Shown piece after piece: positions 46,760 to 55,821 of a stretch of DNA of 64,000 nt. Both the position numbers and the translations under genes were made by a program. Origin of the DNA: Tsuneonella litorea (GTDB lineage Bacteria > Pseudomonadota > Alphaproteobacteria > Sphingomonadales > Sphingomonadaceae); assembly GCF_025154015.1 (NCBI RefSeq), contig NZ_JAOAMV010000003.1:1-64000 (forward strand), given 5' to 3'. Position 1 is the stretch's first letter. Every line of letters begins with the position of its first letter. Below the pieces are notes generated by a model that saw only the letters and a list, made by a program, of their open reading frames with translations, was not told the origin of the DNA and did no database searches.

Positions 46760-47343
46760 ACCGGCGGCGATCACTTCTGCGCGACAGCAATGGTGCGGCG
46801 CTGATGGAATTCGCGCTGATCTCGCCCGCGCTGCTGCTGCTCCTGCTCGGAATGTTCGAGATGGGCTACAATTACTACCTGCAGGCGCAGCTACAGGGAG
46901 CCGTGCAGAAGGCCGCGCGGGATTCCACCACGCAGGCGGCCGTCGGCAGCATGGGCGCGATCGACGCCAGGGTGACCGCAGCCGTGCGCACGATCGTCCC
47001 CGATGCCACGCTCACGTTTTCCCGCCGCGCCTATTCCAGCTTCTCCGACGTGCACCGGGCAGAGGATTTTACCGACCTCGACAACAACGGCATCTGCAGC
47101 AACGGCGAGCCGTTCGAGGACGCGAACGGCAACGGCATCTGGGACGACGACCGCGGCGTGGGCGGCGGCGGAGGCGCGCGCGACGCGGTGCTCTACGTGG
47201 TGGAAGTGCGATACCCGCGCGCGTTCGGCGCCGCGCAGATGGTCGGTCTTCCCGACACCGTCACCACCCAGGCGACGACGGTCCTGCGCAACCAGCCCTG
47301 GGAAGGCCAGGCGGTGATTGCCGGCGTGGGAAACTGCACGTGA
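46756..47343 (+). CDS. TadE-like protein with calcium-loop-like repeats, 195 aa
   Basis: GTG 46756 overlaps the stop of the vWA gene. The N-terminal helix NGAALMEFALISPALLLLLLGMFEMGYNYYLQ is a clear TadE motif with the conserved E-F. In the middle (about 110-140) the sequence has two tandem Asp/Asn loops, DLDNNGICSNGEPF and DANGNGIWDDDRG, resembling dockerin or thrombospondin type 3 calcium loops, then a Gly run. This is unusual for a TadE protein and suggests calcium-stiffened presentation of the domain. The stop overlaps the next start. Confidence 0.85.
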   Translation: MNRRRSLLRDSNGAALMEFALISPALLLLLLGMFEMGYNYYLQAQLQGAVQKAARDSTTQAAVGSMGAIDARVTAAVRTIVPDATLTFSRRAYSSFSDVHRAEDFTDLDNNGICSNGEPFEDANGNGIWDDDRGVGGGGGARDAVLYVVEVRYPRAFGAAQMVGLPDTVTTQATTVLRNQPWEGQAVIAGVGNCT

Positions 47344-48029
47344 AAACCGCGACTGGCCTGTGGCATGCGATACGGGGATGCCGATCAGGAACGGCGGTCA
47401 CCGAGTTCGCGCTCGCCGCGCCGATCCTGATGGCCGCGGGCCTGTGGGGCGTGGAAACCGCCAACCAGGCGATCGTGCAGATGCGCGTGAACCAGATCGC
47501 GATGCTGATTGCCGACAACGCGTCACGGGTCGGCGAGAACTCGCTGCTCGGCGAATCGAAGATCTACGAAAGCGACATGAACGACGTGCTGTACGGCGCC
47601 CATGTCCAGGGCGGCGAAAGCTTCGGCTTCTACGATCATGGGCGGGTGATCCTCTCCAGCCTCGAGGTGTATCCCGGCACCGTGGACCAGCAGTACATCC
47701 ATTGGCAGCGATGCATGGGCAAGCTTACCCATCCGTCGAGTTACGGCCATGCCGGCGACGGCACCGACGGCTCGCTGATCGGCATGGGACCACCCGGAGA
47801 GGAAATCATCGCGTTCGAGGGTGAGGCGGTGATGTTCGTCGAGGTTGCCTACGACTATCAGCCGCTGATCTCCGAGGCTTTCACGGCCGCGGGCAGGTTG
47901 ACCGCGACCGCCGCGTTCAACGTGCGCGAGAACCGCGACCTCAGCCAGATCTTCCAGCGCGACCCGGCGAGCCCGGATCCGGTCGCCAGCTGCGACAAGC
48001 ACCAGGGCGTGGCGGACTACTACAGCTGA
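47340..48029 (+). CDS. TadE-like protein, 229 aa
   Basis: Last gene of the cluster, overlapping the previous stop (ACGTGAAAA). The N-terminal helix SGTAVTEFALAAPILMAAGLWGVETANQAIV carries the TadE Glu-Phe-Ala pattern. The remaining 190 residues form a globular part with the pair of Cys near the end (CMGKLTHPSS and ASCDKHQG). No further Tad genes follow: the next gene is pdhB on the other strand. Confidence 0.85.
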   Translation: MKTATGLWHAIRGCRSGTAVTEFALAAPILMAAGLWGVETANQAIVQMRVNQIAMLIADNASRVGENSLLGESKIYESDMNDVLYGAHVQGGESFGFYDHGRVILSSLEVYPGTVDQQYIHWQRCMGKLTHPSSYGHAGDGTDGSLIGMGPPGEEIIAFEGEAVMFVEVAYDYQPLISEAFTAAGRLTATAAFNVRENRDLSQIFQRDPASPDPVASCDKHQGVADYYS

Positions 48030-48065
48030 TCGCTACTGCCGGCCGCCTGGCGCGACCAGGCCAGG

Positions 48066-49451
48066 TCAGTCGCGGTAGCAGACCTTCCTGGCCGCGGCGA
48101 CGATCCGCGGCGCGTCGATCAGGGCAAGCTTTTCCAGGTTCGCGGCGTAGGGCAGCGGAACGTCCTCGTCGCAGACCCTCAGCACCGGGGCGTCGAGGTG
48201 ATCGAACCCTTCTTCCATGCAGATGGTCACCACTTCCGACGCGATCGAACAGGTCGGCCAGCCTTCCTCGGCGATGATCAGCCGGTTCGTCTTGGCGAGC
48301 GAGGCGAGGATCGCCTCCTTGTCGAGCGGGCGCAGGGTGCGAAGGTCGATCACTTCGGCGTCGATCCCCTCGCCCGCCAGCGTCTCGGCCGCCTCGAGCG
48401 CGAGGCCGACGCCGATCGAGTAGCTAACGATCGTCACGTCGCTGCCTTCGCGCACGATCCGCGCCTTGCCGATCGGAAGGACCCAGTCCTCGAGATCGGG
48501 CACCTCGAAGCTGCGGCCGTAGACGAGCTCGTTCTCGAGGAAGACGACCGGGTCCTCGCTGCGGATCGCCGCCTTGAGCAGGCCTTTTGCATCGGCCGCG
48601 TCATAGGGGGCGATCACGATCAGCCCAGGGACGCTGGCGTACCACGGTCCGTAGTTCTGGCTGTGCTGCGCGCCGACCCGGCTCGCCGCGCCGTTGGGCC
48701 CGCGGAACACGACCGGGCAGCGCATCTGGCCGCCCGACATGTAGTTGGTCTTCGCCGCCGAGTTGATGATGTGGTCGATCGCCTGCATCGCGAAGTTGAA
48801 CGTCATGAATTCGACGATCGGCCTCAGGCCGCCCATCGCAGCGCCGGTGCCGATGCCGGCGAAGCCGTATTCCGTGATCGGCGTGTCGATCACCCGCTTC
48901 GGGCCGAACTCGTCGAGCAGCCCCTGGGTCACCTTGTAGGCACCCTGGTACTGCGCGACTTCCTCGCCCATCACGAACACCCGGTCGTCGGAGCGCATCT
49001 CCTCGGCCATCGCGTCGCGCAGTGCCTCGCGCACGGTGACCGTGGTCATCGCGGTGCCTTCGGGGACTTCGGGATCGCGCGCGGGTTCGGCCTTGGGCTC
49101 CTTCGCAAGCGGGGGTTCGCCCGGTTCGTCGCGGCCGACGTCCTTGCCCTCGCCCGGTACGTCCTTCACGGCTTGAGTCGACCCGGCGTCCGCGGGCGCT
49201 TCGTCGCCCCCCTCGCCCGCCATGGTCGCGATGACTTCGCCGACCTTCACGTTCTCGGTCCCTTCGGGCACGACGATCTTGCCGATCGTGCCCTCGTCCA
49301 CGGCCCCGAATTCCATCGTCGCCTTGTCGGTCTCGATCTCGGCGAGAATGTCGCCGGCAGACACGCTGTCGCCTTCCTTGACGAGCCACTTGGCGAGCGT
49401 GCCCTCTTCCATCGTCGGCGAGAGTGCGGGCATCTTGAGTTCGAGGGCCAT
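48066..49451 (-). CDS. pdhB: Pyruvate dehydrogenase E1 beta subunit with N-terminal lipoyl domain
   Basis: Part of the pyruvate dehydrogenase complex. The 461-aa product begins with a lipoyl domain (about 1-80): [13 protein letters not shown] contains the Lys to be lipoylated. An Ala/Pro/Glu-rich linker (about 80-135) connects to the E1 beta fold ([61 protein letters not shown]). The lipoyl-E1-beta fusion is typical of alphaproteobacteria. It is coupled to pdhA (TGATG overlap). Confidence 0.95.
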   Translation of the reverse strand: MALELKMPALSPTMEEGTLAKWLVKEGDSVSAGDILAEIETDKATMEFGAVDEGTIGKIVVPEGTENVKVGEVIATMAGEGGDEAPADAGSTQAVKDVPGEGKDVGRDEPGEPPLAKEPKAEPARDPEVPEGTAMTTVTVREALRDAMAEEMRSDDRVFVMGEEVAQYQGAYKVTQGLLDEFGPKRVIDTPITEYGFAGIGTGAAMGGLRPIVEFMTFNFAMQAIDHIINSAAKTNYMSGGQMRCPVVFRGPNGAASRVGAQHSQNYGPWYASVPGLIVIAPYDAADAKGLLKAAIRSEDPVVFLENELVYGRSFEVPDLEDWVLPIGKARIVREGSDVTIVSYSIGVGLALEAAETLAGEGIDAEVIDLRTLRPLDKEAILASLAKTNRLIIAEEGWPTCSIASEVVTICMEEGFDHLDAPVLRVCDEDVPLPYAANLEKLALIDAPRIVAAARKVCYRD

Positions 49452-50557
49452 CAGTAGCTCTCCACCAGCACGTCGGTGTACAATTCTGCGGGTTCCGGTT
49501 CGGGGGAATTCTCGGCGAAGTCGGCGCTTTCGGACACTTGCGCGCGGATGCGCTTGTCGATGTCCTTCAAGTCATCCTCGCTCTTGCCGCGCTCCAGCAG
49601 TTCCTTCTTCGCGCGCTCGATCGGGTCGTTGTGCTCGCGCTGGTCCTGCACTTCCTCGCGGGTGCGGTACTTCGCAGGGTCCGACATCGAGTGGCCGCGG
49701 TAGCGATAGGTATTGAGTTCCATCAGCACCGGGCCGTTGCCTTCGCGCACGTGCCTGAACGCGACTTCCGCCGCCTGGCGCACCTCGAGCACGTCCATGC
49801 CGTTCACGTCCATCCCGGGGATGCGGAATGCGGTGCCGCGGCGGTAGAACTCCGTTTCGGCGCTGGAACGCGCGGTGCTGGTGCCCATCGCATACTGGTT
49901 GTTCTCGATCGCGAACACGATCGGCAACTTCCACAGCGACGCCATGTTCATCGTCTCGTAGACCTGGCCCTGGTTCGCCGCGCCGTCGCCGAAATAGGCG
50001 AGGCACAGCCCCCCGTCGCCGCGGTACTGGTGGCCGAGCGCCAGCCCGCCGCCAAGCGAGACCTGCGCACCGACGATGCCGTGTCCGCCGTAGAACCTGT
50101 GCTCGGTCGAGAACATGTGCATCGAGCCGCCCTTGCCCTTGCTGATCCCGGCCTCGCGCCCGGTCAACTCGGCCATGATGACCTTGGGATCGATCCCGTA
50201 GGCGAGCATGTGGCCGTGGTCGCGATAGCCGGTGATGACGCTGTCGAGCCCTTCGGTCAGCGCGGACTGCAGCCCCACCGCGACCGCTTCCTGGCCGATG
50301 TAGAGGTGGCAGAACCCGCCGATCAGGCCGAGGCCATAGAGTTGCCCGGCACGCTCCTCGAATCGACGGATGAGCAGCATCTGCTCATAAAGCTTGAGAA
50401 GTTCCTCGTCCTTCGCCTTGTATCTGGGCGATTTCGCATGTTCTTCCTGAAGCGAATGAAGGACGAAATCGAGGTCCTCGGCAGGCGATTTCGGCGCCGC
50501 CGCCTTCTTCGCAGGGGCAGACTTGCGGGCTGTGCTCTTGCTGGCTGGCTTGGCCAA
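49451..50557 (-). CDS. pdhA: Pyruvate dehydrogenase E1 alpha subunit
   Basis: Binds thiamine diphosphate and decarboxylates pyruvate with PdhB. The 368-aa product begins with a Lys/Ala-rich tail and contains the thiamine motif [43 protein letters not shown] and the phosphorylation-loop region [14 protein letters not shown] 50557, with GAGGA upstream, starts the basic tail; no ATG is nearby. The E2 and E3 genes are not in the window. Confidence 0.94.
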   Translation of the reverse strand: MAKPASKSTARKSAPAKKAAAPKSPAEDLDFVLHSLQEEHAKSPRYKAKDEELLKLYEQMLLIRRFEERAGQLYGLGLIGGFCHLYIGQEAVAVGLQSALTEGLDSVITGYRDHGHMLAYGIDPKVIMAELTGREAGISKGKGGSMHMFSTEHRFYGGHGIVGAQVSLGGGLALGHQYRGDGGLCLAYFGDGAANQGQVYETMNMASLWKLPIVFAIENNQYAMGTSTARSSAETEFYRRGTAFRIPGMDVNGMDVLEVRQAAEVAFRHVREGNGPVLMELNTYRYRGHSMSDPAKYRTREEVQDQREHNDPIERAKKELLERGKSEDDLKDIDKRIRAQVSESADFAENSPEPEPAELYTDVLVESY

Positions 50558-50677
50558 TGGGAGGTCCTCAGAAATGGGCTGCCGGGGAGGTAGCGGGTAT
50601 CGGGAGCCTATGGCGCAAGGCCCGCGCGGGCGCAATGCACGTGCATACGAAAACCCGCTTTCCGTAAGGGCTGGCGG

Positions 50678-51010
50678 CTATTTGCGGGGCTGGTCGGCGG
50701 GATCGAGAAGGATCACGACCTCGTCGGGATGAACCACGTTGAGGTCCCGCCGGATCAGCTCGCCGACGAAATCGGGATCAGCGTGCTTGGGATTGAGCGC
50801 ATCGACCTGCAGCTTCAACTCGTCGCGCTCGTGCGTCAGGGCCGCAATCTGCGCGCGCCGCTGGTCGAGAAGACGCAGGTTGTCCCCCCAGGCTAGCAGG
50901 CCGCTGGGCCCGACGATCGCCAGTCCGCCGAGTACGAGCAGCAACGCCAGGGCGATCCCCTGGGTCAGCCGATCCTTCGGCGATTCTATTCGATGCCCTT
51001 CCCGTGTCAC
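50678..51010 (-). CDS. FtsB/DivIC-like septum formation protein
   Basis: Small bitopic membrane protein of the cell-division complex. From GTG 51010 (110 aa) it has a short cytoplasmic stretch, one membrane helix (GIALALLLVLGGLAIVGPSGLLAW) and then a coiled-coil region (RLLDQRRAQIAALTHERDELKLQVDALNP) ending in DFVGELIRRDLNVVHPDEVVILL, the usual FtsB pattern. The open frame starts 12 codons earlier at TTG, with no clear binding site for either. It is upstream of pdhA, a common arrangement in alphaproteobacteria. Confidence 0.87.
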   Translation of the reverse strand: MTREGHRIESPKDRLTQGIALALLLVLGGLAIVGPSGLLAWGDNLRLLDQRRAQIAALTHERDELKLQVDALNPKHADPDFVGELIRRDLNVVHPDEVVILLDPADQPRK

Positions 51011-51080
51011 GAATGCGACAGAATCACAGTTAACCCGGGGATTCAAGCGCTTTCACTGCCGTTTTGCGACGCGACGTGAA

Positions 51081-51115
51081 AAGCCCGGGCCGGCCGCCCC
51101 GGCCAGCCCGGGCTT
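51081..51115 (-). terminator. Terminator after the Gly/Ser-rich gene
   Basis: On the minus strand AAGCCCGGGCTGGCC pairs with GGCCGGCCCGGGCTT over 15 bp with one mismatch and a 5-nt loop, and is followed by TTTT. A second hairpin (51126-51134 with 51155-51163, 9 bp) stands between the gene stop and this terminator. It separates the transcript of the secreted protein from ftsB-pdhA-pdhB. Confidence 0.8.
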
Positions 51116-51171
51116 CCCGGGAGTGGACCCCGCCGCGGGGGGAGGGTTTGTCGAGGCGGGGTCTCGGGTCG

Positions 51172-52023
51172 TTACTCCGCCGGTTCATCCTTGGCCTGGC
51201 GGCGGGCGGTCTTCTCGAGCTTGCCTTCGCTCATCGCCGATACCAGCAGCGAGCCGGAGCCGGTGAAGTTGGCGGCCGGAACCGTCGCCAGTCCGTCTTC
51301 GGTCATCACCACCAGCTGTTCGACACGGCCGCGGCTGTCGGCGATAACCTCGCTAACGGTTCCGATGCGGTCGCCGTCGCGGTCGCTCACCGGCATTCCC
51401 GGCGCGATGTCGAACGTGCCGGCACCCTGACCCGCGAGGCTTCCGGCGAGTGCGAGCTGGCCCGCAGCGCCGGAGAAGAGTGCATTCGCGCTGCCGTTGG
51501 CCGCACCGCTGGCGGAGCCGGCAACGCCCGAAGCGAGGCCCTGCGCCCGTCCGGCGGCGTTGCCCGCCGCATCGACCGCCGCGCCTGCCGTGCCGCGGAC
51601 GGTACCCGCGAGGCTACCGGCGGTGCTGCGCACGGCGTCGGTCCCGATCAGCTGCGCGTCGCCGTTCACCGAACCGCTACCCTGGGCGCTGCCCGAGCCC
51701 GATCCGGCAAAGCTGCCGAGCGGCGCGGTGACGGTCTGGTCGAGCGAGCCAGAACCTTGCGCCGAAGCCTTTCGGCTCGCCGAAACACGACCCGACTTGC
51801 GATCGACGCTGGCGGCGCCTTCGCTCGATCCACTTGCCGAGCCAGTGGTGCGGGTGACGGTTTCGACAGAGCGCGTGGGCAGGTTCACCGAACCCGCACC
51901 GTTCAGAGCGCCGCCTACGGTGCCGCCGAGTGCCCCACCGAGACCGCCCCCACCAAGGAGCTGGGCCTGCGCGGGCGCCGCAGCGAGCAGCAATGCGGCG
52001 GAGGTGAGAAAGATGGTCTTCAT
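51172..52023 (-). CDS. Secreted Gly/Ser/Ala-rich protein with C-terminal PRC-barrel-like domain, 283 aa
   Basis: ATG 52023 opens a signal peptide ending near Ala-Gln-Ala-Gln. About 180 residues of low-complexity Gly/Ser/Ala sequence follow, with short repeats such as GSGSGSAQGSGS and AGSASGAANGSANA. The last about 80 residues resemble a PRC-barrel: GMPVSDRDGDRIGTVSEVI, DSRGRVEQLVVMTEDG, then VPAANFTG. A basic-acidic tail ends in DEPAE. Domains of this sort occur in envelope proteins, but the partner and role are unknown. It has its own terminator. Confidence 0.75.
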   Translation of the reverse strand: MKTIFLTSAALLLAAAPAQAQLLGGGGLGGALGGTVGGALNGAGSVNLPTRSVETVTRTTGSASGSSEGAASVDRKSGRVSASRKASAQGSGSLDQTVTAPLGSFAGSGSGSAQGSGSVNGDAQLIGTDAVRSTAGSLAGTVRGTAGAAVDAAGNAAGRAQGLASGVAGSASGAANGSANALFSGAAGQLALAGSLAGQGAGTFDIAPGMPVSDRDGDRIGTVSEVIADSRGRVEQLVVMTEDGLATVPAANFTGSGSLLVSAMSEGKLEKTARRQAKDEPAE

Positions 52024-52143
52024 CGGTCTGATCCTTTTTTCATTCGCGGCAGGGAGGCCATTCGCCGTCCCTCGAAACAAAAACGGATCACCGCTCGAAA
52101 TCCATCCAACGGACACGGAAAAAAGATTACAATACGCTGATAT

Positions 52144-53346
52144 TCATCGACATTTTCCGCACACGAGGCCACGACCATAGGTGTCATCGGGTCCCTTGCG
52201 GCCAAGATCGACGGCCTCTGCATCAAGCTTCGCCCGCCAGTTCGATCCTCCCGCAGCGGCAATCCGCGCTGCCACGAGCGGCGCAGCGAACGAGGTGCCG
52301 CGCAGCTTGACCATGCGGCCTTTTGCATTGGCCCCCGCGATGTCCGCTCCCGGCGCGGCATAGTCGAGGTCCAGCGCACGCCCGGCCTCGATCAGGGCCC
52401 GGTTGCGCCCATCCACCCCGGTCACGGACACGACCCCCGGATAGCTCGCCGGATAGGCCGGCGGCGCGGCCGGACCGTCGTTACCGACAGCCGCGACGAT
52501 CGTGACCCCCTTGCGCTGCGCCGCGGCGATCGCGCGCGCCAGAAGCGGATTGTCTGGACCGACGAGGCTGATCGTGACCACCCGCGCACCCCCGCCGACC
52601 AGCCAGCCAAGCCCGCGCGCGACCGCGCTCGCACTTCCGCCCGCGGGATCCGTGCCATAGACGTCCGCGACCGCGACGTTACGCGCGCCTGCCCTCCGCA
52701 ACAGCGACACGATCGCGCTGCCGTGATTGCTGGGGGCCGGCGCCCCCGCGGCAAAGCCCTTTGTTGCCGCGACCCCCAGCCCTGCTCCGGCCGCGCCGTC
52801 GATCACGCCGACCCGCGCGGCGATCGGTTTTTCGTTGCCACTTGCGGACAACGCGCCGGTCGAGCGTCCCGACTGCTCGAACACGTGGTCGGGCGTCCAT
52901 TCGACGCCGGGGGCGGCGCGCTCTATGATCGGACCGGCCTCGCGAATGGTCAGGCCGGCCGGTATCCTCACCCGCGTAACCGCGATCCCCAGCCCGTCGA
53001 TCTCCTCTTCGCCGAGGTTGCCGAACCCCAGCGCGACGAGACCGCTGAGGGCAACGTTGCTCGGTTCGAACAGAAGGATCTCTCCGCGCCGTGCGGGATA
53101 ACCCTCTGCAGTCAGTTCGAGCGCCCTCGGGTTGGCACGGACCAGGCGCTCGATCCGTGCCTCGCGCAGGGCTGCCAGCCGGCGCCCGGCATCCGCCAGT
53201 ACGGGTTCGACCGAGCGGGTGACCCCCTCGAGTGCCCCGCGGACCGGGCCCGTCGGCAGCGTCACGCCCGGCAGTCCGAGCTGGGCCGCAGCCGGGGCCG
53301 CGAGCAGCAGGACGGGCAGCATTATCTTGAAAATCGGCAATCGCAT
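52144..53346 (-). CDS. Secreted subtilisin-like serine protease (S8)
   Basis: The 400-aa product has a signal peptide (cleavage near Ala-Ala-Ala-Gln), an N-terminal region of about 150 residues that could serve as a propeptide, and the catalytic domain with the S8 triad in order: Asp in VGVIDGAAG, His in SNHGSAIVSLL and Ser in GTSFAAPLVAA, plus the oxyanion Asn in VAAVGNDGPAAPPAYPA. It ends with a Cys pair (CGKCR). The gene faces away from an ECF sigma/anti-sigma pair with 122 bp between, so the two may be functionally linked. Confidence 0.88.
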   Translation of the reverse strand: MRLPIFKIMLPVLLLAAPAAAQLGLPGVTLPTGPVRGALEGVTRSVEPVLADAGRRLAALREARIERLVRANPRALELTAEGYPARRGEILLFEPSNVALSGLVALGFGNLGEEEIDGLGIAVTRVRIPAGLTIREAGPIIERAAPGVEWTPDHVFEQSGRSTGALSASGNEKPIAARVGVIDGAAGAGLGVAATKGFAAGAPAPSNHGSAIVSLLRRAGARNVAVADVYGTDPAGGSASAVARGLGWLVGGGARVVTISLVGPDNPLLARAIAAAQRKGVTIVAAVGNDGPAAPPAYPASYPGVVSVTGVDGRNRALIEAGRALDLDYAAPGADIAGANAKGRMVKLRGTSFAAPLVAARIAAAGGSNWRAKLDAEAVDLGRKGPDDTYGRGLVCGKCR

Positions 53347-53468
53347 CGTTCACCCGGTGTGTTTTTTCGGCTTAACAGGGATGGAACGAGCGGCGCCATC
53401 CGTTTCATCCATGGAAAACCCGCCGAACAGGAAGGCCAGAACCCATCGCCAGCGGCTTCGAAGACGAG

Positions 53469-53933
53469 ATGGTCGCGCTTCTCCCGCGCTTGCGGCGGTT
53501 CGCAAGCGGGCTGGCGCGCGACCGTGCCGATGGCGACGACCTGGTGCAGCTGACGGTGGAACGTGCGCTCGATTCCCGAGCGCAATGGCAGCCCGGCACG
53601 CGGCTCGACAGTTGGATGATGAGGATCATGCGGAATATCTGGATCGACGAAGGACGCAAGAAGACCCGCAGGGCGCAGACCTTCGTGGCCGAGGAGGCCG
53701 GGATTGCGGTCGGCGGTGACGGCGGGCAGGAAGCCGCGGCCGAACTCGGCGACGTCGGCCGGGCGATGAACCGCCTGCCCGACGACCAGCGCGAGGCGGT
53801 GATGCTGGTGCTGGTCGAAGGCTACAAATACGCGGAGGCCGCGGAGATCGTCGGCTGCCCGGTCGGTACGCTGACCTCGCGGCTGGGCCGCGGGCGCGAG
53901 GCTCTCTTGCACATGCTGGGAGAAGCGGCATGA
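53469..53933 (+). CDS. ECF-type RNA polymerase sigma factor
   Basis: The 154-aa protein shows sigma region 2 (LPRLRRFASGLARDRADGDDLVQLTVERAL and RLDSWMMRIMRNIWIDEGRK) and region 4 (LPDDQREAVMLVLVEGYKYAEAAEIVGCPVGTLTSRLGRGREAL). It overlaps the start of the next gene, an anti-sigma factor (ATGA). The frame is open upstream of 53469 but no start codon is better supported. It is divergent from the subtilase gene and may drive both transcripts. Confidence 0.9.
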   Translation: MVALLPRLRRFASGLARDRADGDDLVQLTVERALDSRAQWQPGTRLDSWMMRIMRNIWIDEGRKKTRRAQTFVAEEAGIAVGGDGGQEAAAELGDVGRAMNRLPDDQREAVMLVLVEGYKYAEAAEIVGCPVGTLTSRLGRGREALLHMLGEAA

Positions 53934-54643
53934 CCCGCGACGCCGACACCGTCCGTGCATTCGTCGACGGCGAACTCGACGACCTGACCGCGGCGCGCAT
54001 CGCGCGCGAGGCGCAGGGCGATCCCGAACTCGCCTCCGCGATCGCCGCCGAACGCCGGTTGCGCGACACGCTGGGCACGCACTTCAACCGCGTGCTGGCC
54101 GAACCGGTGCCCGAGCGCCTTTCCGCTCCTGTCGAGGCGGCGCGCAAGGTCGTTTCGCTCGACGAAGCGCGCCAGCGCCGTTTCGGGTTCAACGCCCGCA
54201 CGCTGCGCTGGGCCGGGCCGGCGATGGCAGCGGCGCTGGTCCTCGCGGTCGCGATTCCCGCGCTCCAGCGCGGCGGGCAGACCGAGAGCCGCGATAGCCT
54301 CACCTTCGCCGCGAACGATCTCGCCCAGGCGCTCGACACCCAGCTGGTGGCCGATCAGCGACAGGGCAGCGAGACGCGCGTCCTGCTGAGTTTCGCCGAC
54401 CAGGACGGGACCCTCTGCCGCGGGTTCGCCCGCGCAGACCTGTCGGGCATCGCCTGCCGCGAGGATGGTGGCTGGCACCTGCGGGTTCAGCGCGACGGGG
54501 TCGACCTGTCGGCGAACGACTACCGGCAAGCCGGATCGGTCGATTCCGCGATCCTGGCCGCGGCGCAGGACATGGCCGCCGGCCCCGCTCTCGACGCCGC
54601 CGGGGAACGTGCCGCCAGGGCCAGTGGCTGGAAGCGCCGCTAG
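53930..54643 (+). CDS. Membrane anti-sigma factor, 237 aa
   Basis: Starts within the sigma gene stop. The N-terminal domain (about 1-75: VRAFVDGELDDLTAARIAREAQ) resembles the cytoplasmic anti-sigma helix domain of one-membrane-span anti-sigma proteins. One membrane helix is at about 95-115 (GPAMAAALVLAVAIPAL). The C-terminal periplasmic part (about 125-237) has Cys residues in DGTLCRGFARADLSGIACRED. No zinc-binding H-x-x-x-C-x-x-C is present. It would hold the sigma factor at the membrane and release it on an envelope signal. Confidence 0.83.
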   Translation: MTRDADTVRAFVDGELDDLTAARIAREAQGDPELASAIAAERRLRDTLGTHFNRVLAEPVPERLSAPVEAARKVVSLDEARQRRFGFNARTLRWAGPAMAAALVLAVAIPALQRGGQTESRDSLTFAANDLAQALDTQLVADQRQGSETRVLLSFADQDGTLCRGFARADLSGIACREDGGWHLRVQRDGVDLSANDYRQAGSVDSAILAAAQDMAAGPALDAAGERAARASGWKRR

Positions 54644-54699
54644 CCTGCCCGGAACTTCAGGCGCGGCGGTGCATACTCTCTTGCGATGAGGGAATCCCG

Positions 54700-55596
54700 T
54701 TGAGCGCCGCGCCGCAGTCCATCCAGCCCCTGGCCACGCTGCAAGTGCAGCTCGTCGAGATGGGCCGCGACCTCGTGCGCGCATTGCCCAACCTGGCGAT
54801 CGCGCTCGTTGTCCTGCTGATCACCTGGCTGGTGGCGAAGTTCGCCACGCGCATCGCAGACATCATCATCGGGCGCTCCTCGCTCCGCCCCAGCCTCAAG
54901 AACCTGATCGATACCCTGGTGAAGCTCGCGATCTGGCTGGCGGGGCTGATGGTCGCGCTGGTCGTCGTGATGCCAGGCTTCACGCCGGCAAGCGTGATCG
55001 CGGGTCTCGGCATCGGCGCCGTCGCGATCGGCTTCGCCTTCCAGGACATCTTCGAGAACTTCCTCGCCGGCGTGCTGATCATGCTGCGCGAGAAGATGCG
55101 CATCGGCGACGTCATCGAGTGCGAGGGAATAGTCGGCAAGGTCGAGCACATCACCTTGCGCGAAACCCACGTGCGCAAGCTGTCGGGCGAGGTGACGCTG
55201 GTCCCCAACGCGATGCTGTTCAAGAATCCGGTGATGATCCTCACCGACGAGGTCCAGCGCCGGCACGAGGTGGTCGCGGGCGTCTCCTACGACACCGACC
55301 TCGACCGGGCGGCGGACGTCATTCGCCAGGCGGTCGCGGGTGCCGAGGGTGTCGATACCGACAAGGGCATCGATGTCTTCGCGCAGGAATTCAATTCGAG
55401 CTCGATCGACTTCAAGGTCCGCTGGTGGTCGGGATCGAAGCCGCGCGATATGTGGGAAAGCCGGGACAAGGTGGTCCGGGCGATCAAGCGCGCCCTCGAC
55501 AAGGAGGGGATCGAGATCCCGTTCCCTTACGTGACCTACACGTTCAAGGAACGGGTGCCGCTGGGCCGGGAGCCGGGCGAAGCGGCCGAAGACTGA
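54700..55596 (+). CDS. Small-conductance mechanosensitive channel MscS
   Basis: Homoheptameric inner-membrane channel opened by tension. The 298-aa product (start TTG 54700 with GGGA upstream) has three hydrophobic segments (LPNLAIALVVLLITWLVAKF, LVKLAIWLAGLMVALVVVM and the pore helix AGLGIGAVAIGFAFQDIFENFLAG) and the beta domain DVIECEGIVGKVEHITLR with PNAMLFKNPVM, then the C-terminal alpha/beta part. The residue pattern of the pore helix fits the MscS family well. Confidence 0.93.
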   Translation: MSAAPQSIQPLATLQVQLVEMGRDLVRALPNLAIALVVLLITWLVAKFATRIADIIIGRSSLRPSLKNLIDTLVKLAIWLAGLMVALVVVMPGFTPASVIAGLGIGAVAIGFAFQDIFENFLAGVLIMLREKMRIGDVIECEGIVGKVEHITLRETHVRKLSGEVTLVPNAMLFKNPVMILTDEVQRRHEVVAGVSYDTDLDRAADVIRQAVAGAEGVDTDKGIDVFAQEFNSSSIDFKVRWWSGSKPRDMWESRDKVVRAIKRALDKEGIEIPFPYVTYTFKERVPLGREPGEAAED

Positions 55597-55637
55597 TTGT
55601 CACCGGGCAGGCGGGTCGATATGGCGCTCAACCGGAG

Positions 55638-55714
55638 GCGCCCGTAGCTCAGCAGGATAGAGCACCAGATTCCTAATCTGGGGGCCACAGGTTCGAATCC
55701 TGTCGGGCGCACCA
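55638..55714 (+). tRNA. tRNA-Arg (anticodon CCU)
   Basis: Acceptor strands GCGCCCG (55638-55644) and CGGGCGC (55704-55710) pair, followed by A and an encoded CCA. The anticodon loop is TTCCTAA in the stem CCAGA/TCTGG, giving anticodon CCT. The D arm has TAGCTCAGCAGGATAGAGCA and the T arm GGTTCGAATCC. Length 77 nt. Confidence 0.97.
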
Positions 55715-55821
55715 GAAATTCCCCGCCGGAACCCACGGTGATCGCCGGCTGCAATCAGGAATGGGCGAAGCGCCTGACTTCCTGTACCGGGCCCGATACT
55801 CAACAGAACAAGGTCCGGCGC

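Noticed and set aside
48066-49451. PdhB as two fused or misjoined genes because of its extra N-terminal 130 residues
   Set aside because: The extra part is a lipoyl domain plus linker, which is the normal form in alphaproteobacteria.
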